Source: an uncultured Clostridia bacterium (GTDB lineage: Bacteria > Bacillota > Clostridia > Oscillospirales > Butyricicoccaceae). Taken from it: a stretch of 6,709 nucleotides of DNA. The stretch covers positions 1 through 6,709 of the forward strand of contig CALYTA010000060.1 of NCBI GenBank assembly GCA_945486175.1. The letters run 5' to 3'. Shown in pieces: positions 5,807 through 6,709 of the stretch (its first letter is position 1; each line of letters opens with the position of its first letter). The translations under genes and the position numbers were made by a program. The notes under the pieces are model-generated. The model was not told the DNA's origin and made no database searches. It worked only from the letters and a program-made list of their open reading frames with translations.

Positions 5807-6418
5807 TTAGTCCTTCTGAGCCTGGGCGATATCGATGTATTCGAGTATCATATCGACAACCTTGCTGACACCAAGGACGCCGGAGTCCAGGCACATGTCA
5901 TAGTTGGCAGCATTGCCCCAGATCTGGCCGGTGTAGAAGTTGTAATACGCGGCGCGCTGCTTGTCCAGCTTTTCCAGCGTTTCCTTGGTCGCGTCAGGAA
6001 CCTTCGGGTCATCCTTGGCGTGCTCGAGGCGTTTTTCCATCGAGGCCTTGATGAAGAAATTGTAGATTTCCGGCTCCTTGCGCAGGATGTAATCCGCACA
6101 GCGTCCGACAAAGACGCACGAACCCTTGGCGGCAAGATCACGGATGATATTGCGCTGGGTGACATACAGCTGATCGGTCAGCGACAGACCATTGATACCG
6201 GCGGAGCCGAACATGGTCAGCGAATATAAAAAGCTGTTGGTTGCACGGCGGTCGAGCTGATCGAACAGCTCCTCACTGAAGCCGCTCTCCTTCGCAGCAA
6301 GGGTGATCAGTGCGCGGTCATAATAGGGGATGCCGAGGCGGTTCGCCAGCTCCTGTCCGACCTCACGGCCCTGACTGCCGTACTGACGGCTGATGGTGAT
6401 GATGGTATTGGCTTTCAT
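5807..6418 (-). CDS. Cytidylate-kinase-like family protein
   Basis: This 203-residue protein resembles the cytidylate-kinase-like (Cytidylate_kin2) P-loop family, common in gut Clostridia and distinct from canonical Cmk. The N-terminal block ITISRQYGSQGREVG (7-21) stands at the P-loop position but carries Arg18 rather than the Walker A Lys-Ser/Thr. Other family landmarks are PYYDR (31-35), CVFVGRCADYIL (101-112) and YYNFYTG followed by WG and YDMCLDSGVLGV (158-184). There is no signal peptide or membrane segment. The substrate is not established by the sequence: nucleotide kinase activity is suggested by the fold only. The start at 6418 has GGAGG (6427-6431 on +) 8 nt upstream. The gene stands alone, with its own promoter and terminator, downstream of murC and convergent with the mreB-like gene. 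Confidence 0.85.
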   Translation of the reverse strand: MKANTIITISRQYGSQGREVGQELANRLGIPYYDRALITLAAKESGFSEELFDQLDRRATNSFLYSLTMFGSAGINGLSLTDQLYVTQRNIIRDLAAKGSCVFVGRCADYILRKEPEIYNFFIKASMEKRLEHAKDDPKVPDATKETLEKLDKQRAAYYNFYTGQIWGNAANYDMCLDSGVLGVSKVVDMILEYIDIAQAQKD

Positions 6419-6455
6419 GTAGACTCCCTCCGATCCTACAGGAATTTTATGCTGG

Positions 6456-6468
6456 AAGCATTTTGCTT
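6456..6468. other. Small dyad after the cytidylate-kinase-like promoter
   Basis: AAGCA (6456-6460) and TGCTT (6464-6468) form an inverted repeat with a TTT spacer, just downstream of the expected transcription start on the - strand. It might be an operator half-site pair or a leader hairpin. It is short enough to be chance. Confidence 0.2.
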
Positions 6469-6477
6469 ATTACCTGT

Positions 6478-6506
6478 ATTTTACGTCAAAATGTGGAAAA
6501 AGTCAA
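6478..6506 (-). promoter_or_regulatory. Sigma-A-type promoter of the cytidylate-kinase-like gene
   Basis: Read on the - strand, TTGACT (6506-6501) is followed after exactly 17 bp by TAAAAT (6483-6478). Each hexamer matches its consensus at 5 of 6 positions with ideal spacing. The expected start is near 6471, giving a leader of about 50 nt. It lies in the gap after murC, so the gene can be transcribed independently. Confidence 0.75.
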
Positions 6507-6553
6507 CAAAAAGCAACCGTGCAGCATGAGAACTTTTTGTGAAGTTTTACAGA

Positions 6554-6709
6554 TTATGCGTCTTCCACGATGGCAGTGCCGATTTCGTTGACATTGCCCG
6601 CGCCCATGGTCAGGATCAGGTCGCCGGGCTGGGCAATTTCGCGCAGGCGCGCTTCAATCTTGTCGAACGAATCGTAATATTCGCCGTCCTCCAGTGCATC
6701 CGCAATGTC
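6554..6709 (-). CDS. murC: UDP-N-acetylmuramate--L-alanine ligase, C-terminal end (partial)
   Basis: The reverse strand from the right edge to TAA (6556-6554) encodes 51 residues ending in a MurC-type C-terminus. The diagnostic part is PGDLILTMGAGNVNEIG, matching the GDLVLTMGAGDI-x-x-VG ending of MurC, preceded by an acidic stretch with YYDSFDKIEARLREIA. MurC is a cytoplasmic Mur ligase that adds L-alanine to UDP-N-acetylmuramic acid, the first peptide-forming step of peptidoglycan precursor synthesis. Only the end of the C-terminal domain is visible; the ATP-binding centre lies outside. No clear terminator follows in the 135-nt gap before the cytidylate-kinase-like start, so some read-through into that gene is possible. 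The identification rests on a short segment but the motif is distinctive. Confidence 0.88.
   Translation of the reverse strand, partial: DIADALEDGEYYDSFDKIEARLREIAQPGDLILTMGAGNVNEIGTAIVEDA

Noticed and set aside
6507..6553. Terminator for murC on the - strand
   Set aside because: Only weak 5-bp pairing (AACTT with AAGTT) is seen beside T-rich sequence; there is no GC-rich stem, so I do not call a terminator.
6661..6667. Exact TGTCGAA (Spo0A core) inside murC; another on the - strand at 3647-3653 inside recD2
   Set aside because: Both are in coding sequence with no promoter nearby. Such 7-mers are expected about once per window by chance.

Overview
The window looks like chromosomal DNA from a Gram-positive, low-to-moderate-GC Firmicute of the Clostridia, probably an Oscillospirales/Butyricicoccaceae-like gut anaerobe. 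The genus is inference. The evidence is strong AGGAGG-type ribosome sites before most genes, an orphan MreB-family gene, a clostridial-style RecD2, and a cytidylate-kinase-like protein of the kind common in gut Clostridia. Base composition is even, and I see no insertion sequence, phage gene, CRISPR array, tRNA or rRNA. All genes are recognisable housekeeping or conserved families.

Layout. Positions 1-269 hold the 3' end of fusA (EF-G), followed 91 nt later by a complete tuf (EF-Tu, 361-1563). Tuf ends in a very strong intrinsic terminator (1597-1629). An extended -10 promoter sits immediately behind it and starts a second forward unit: recD2 (1682-3943), comF (3940-4581, 4-nt ATGA overlap with recD2) and, after a 125-nt gap, an mreB-like gene (4707-5726). 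That unit ends in a terminator overlapping the mreB-like stop codon. A second hairpin right after it faces the other way and ends the reverse-strand gene for a cytidylate-kinase-like protein (6418-5807), which has its own good sigma-A-type promoter. The right edge carries the last 51 codons of murC on the reverse strand.

How the genes fit together. fusA and tuf supply translation elongation. recD2 and comF are both tied to DNA processing (a 5'-3' helicase, and a phosphoribosyltransferase-fold protein linked to competence and single-strand DNA handling), and they are translationally linked. The mreB-like protein and MurC belong to cell-shape and peptidoglycan functions, but they are on opposite strands and in different units.

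I found no convincing new multi-gene system. The items most worth a second look are the divergent MreB paralogue, in which the conserved Glu-Glu-Pro motif reads Glu-Gln-Pro; the cytidylate-kinase-like protein, whose P-loop lacks the Walker lysine; the recD2-comF coupling; and a pair of Spo0A-box-like sites 22 bp apart before the mreB-like gene.
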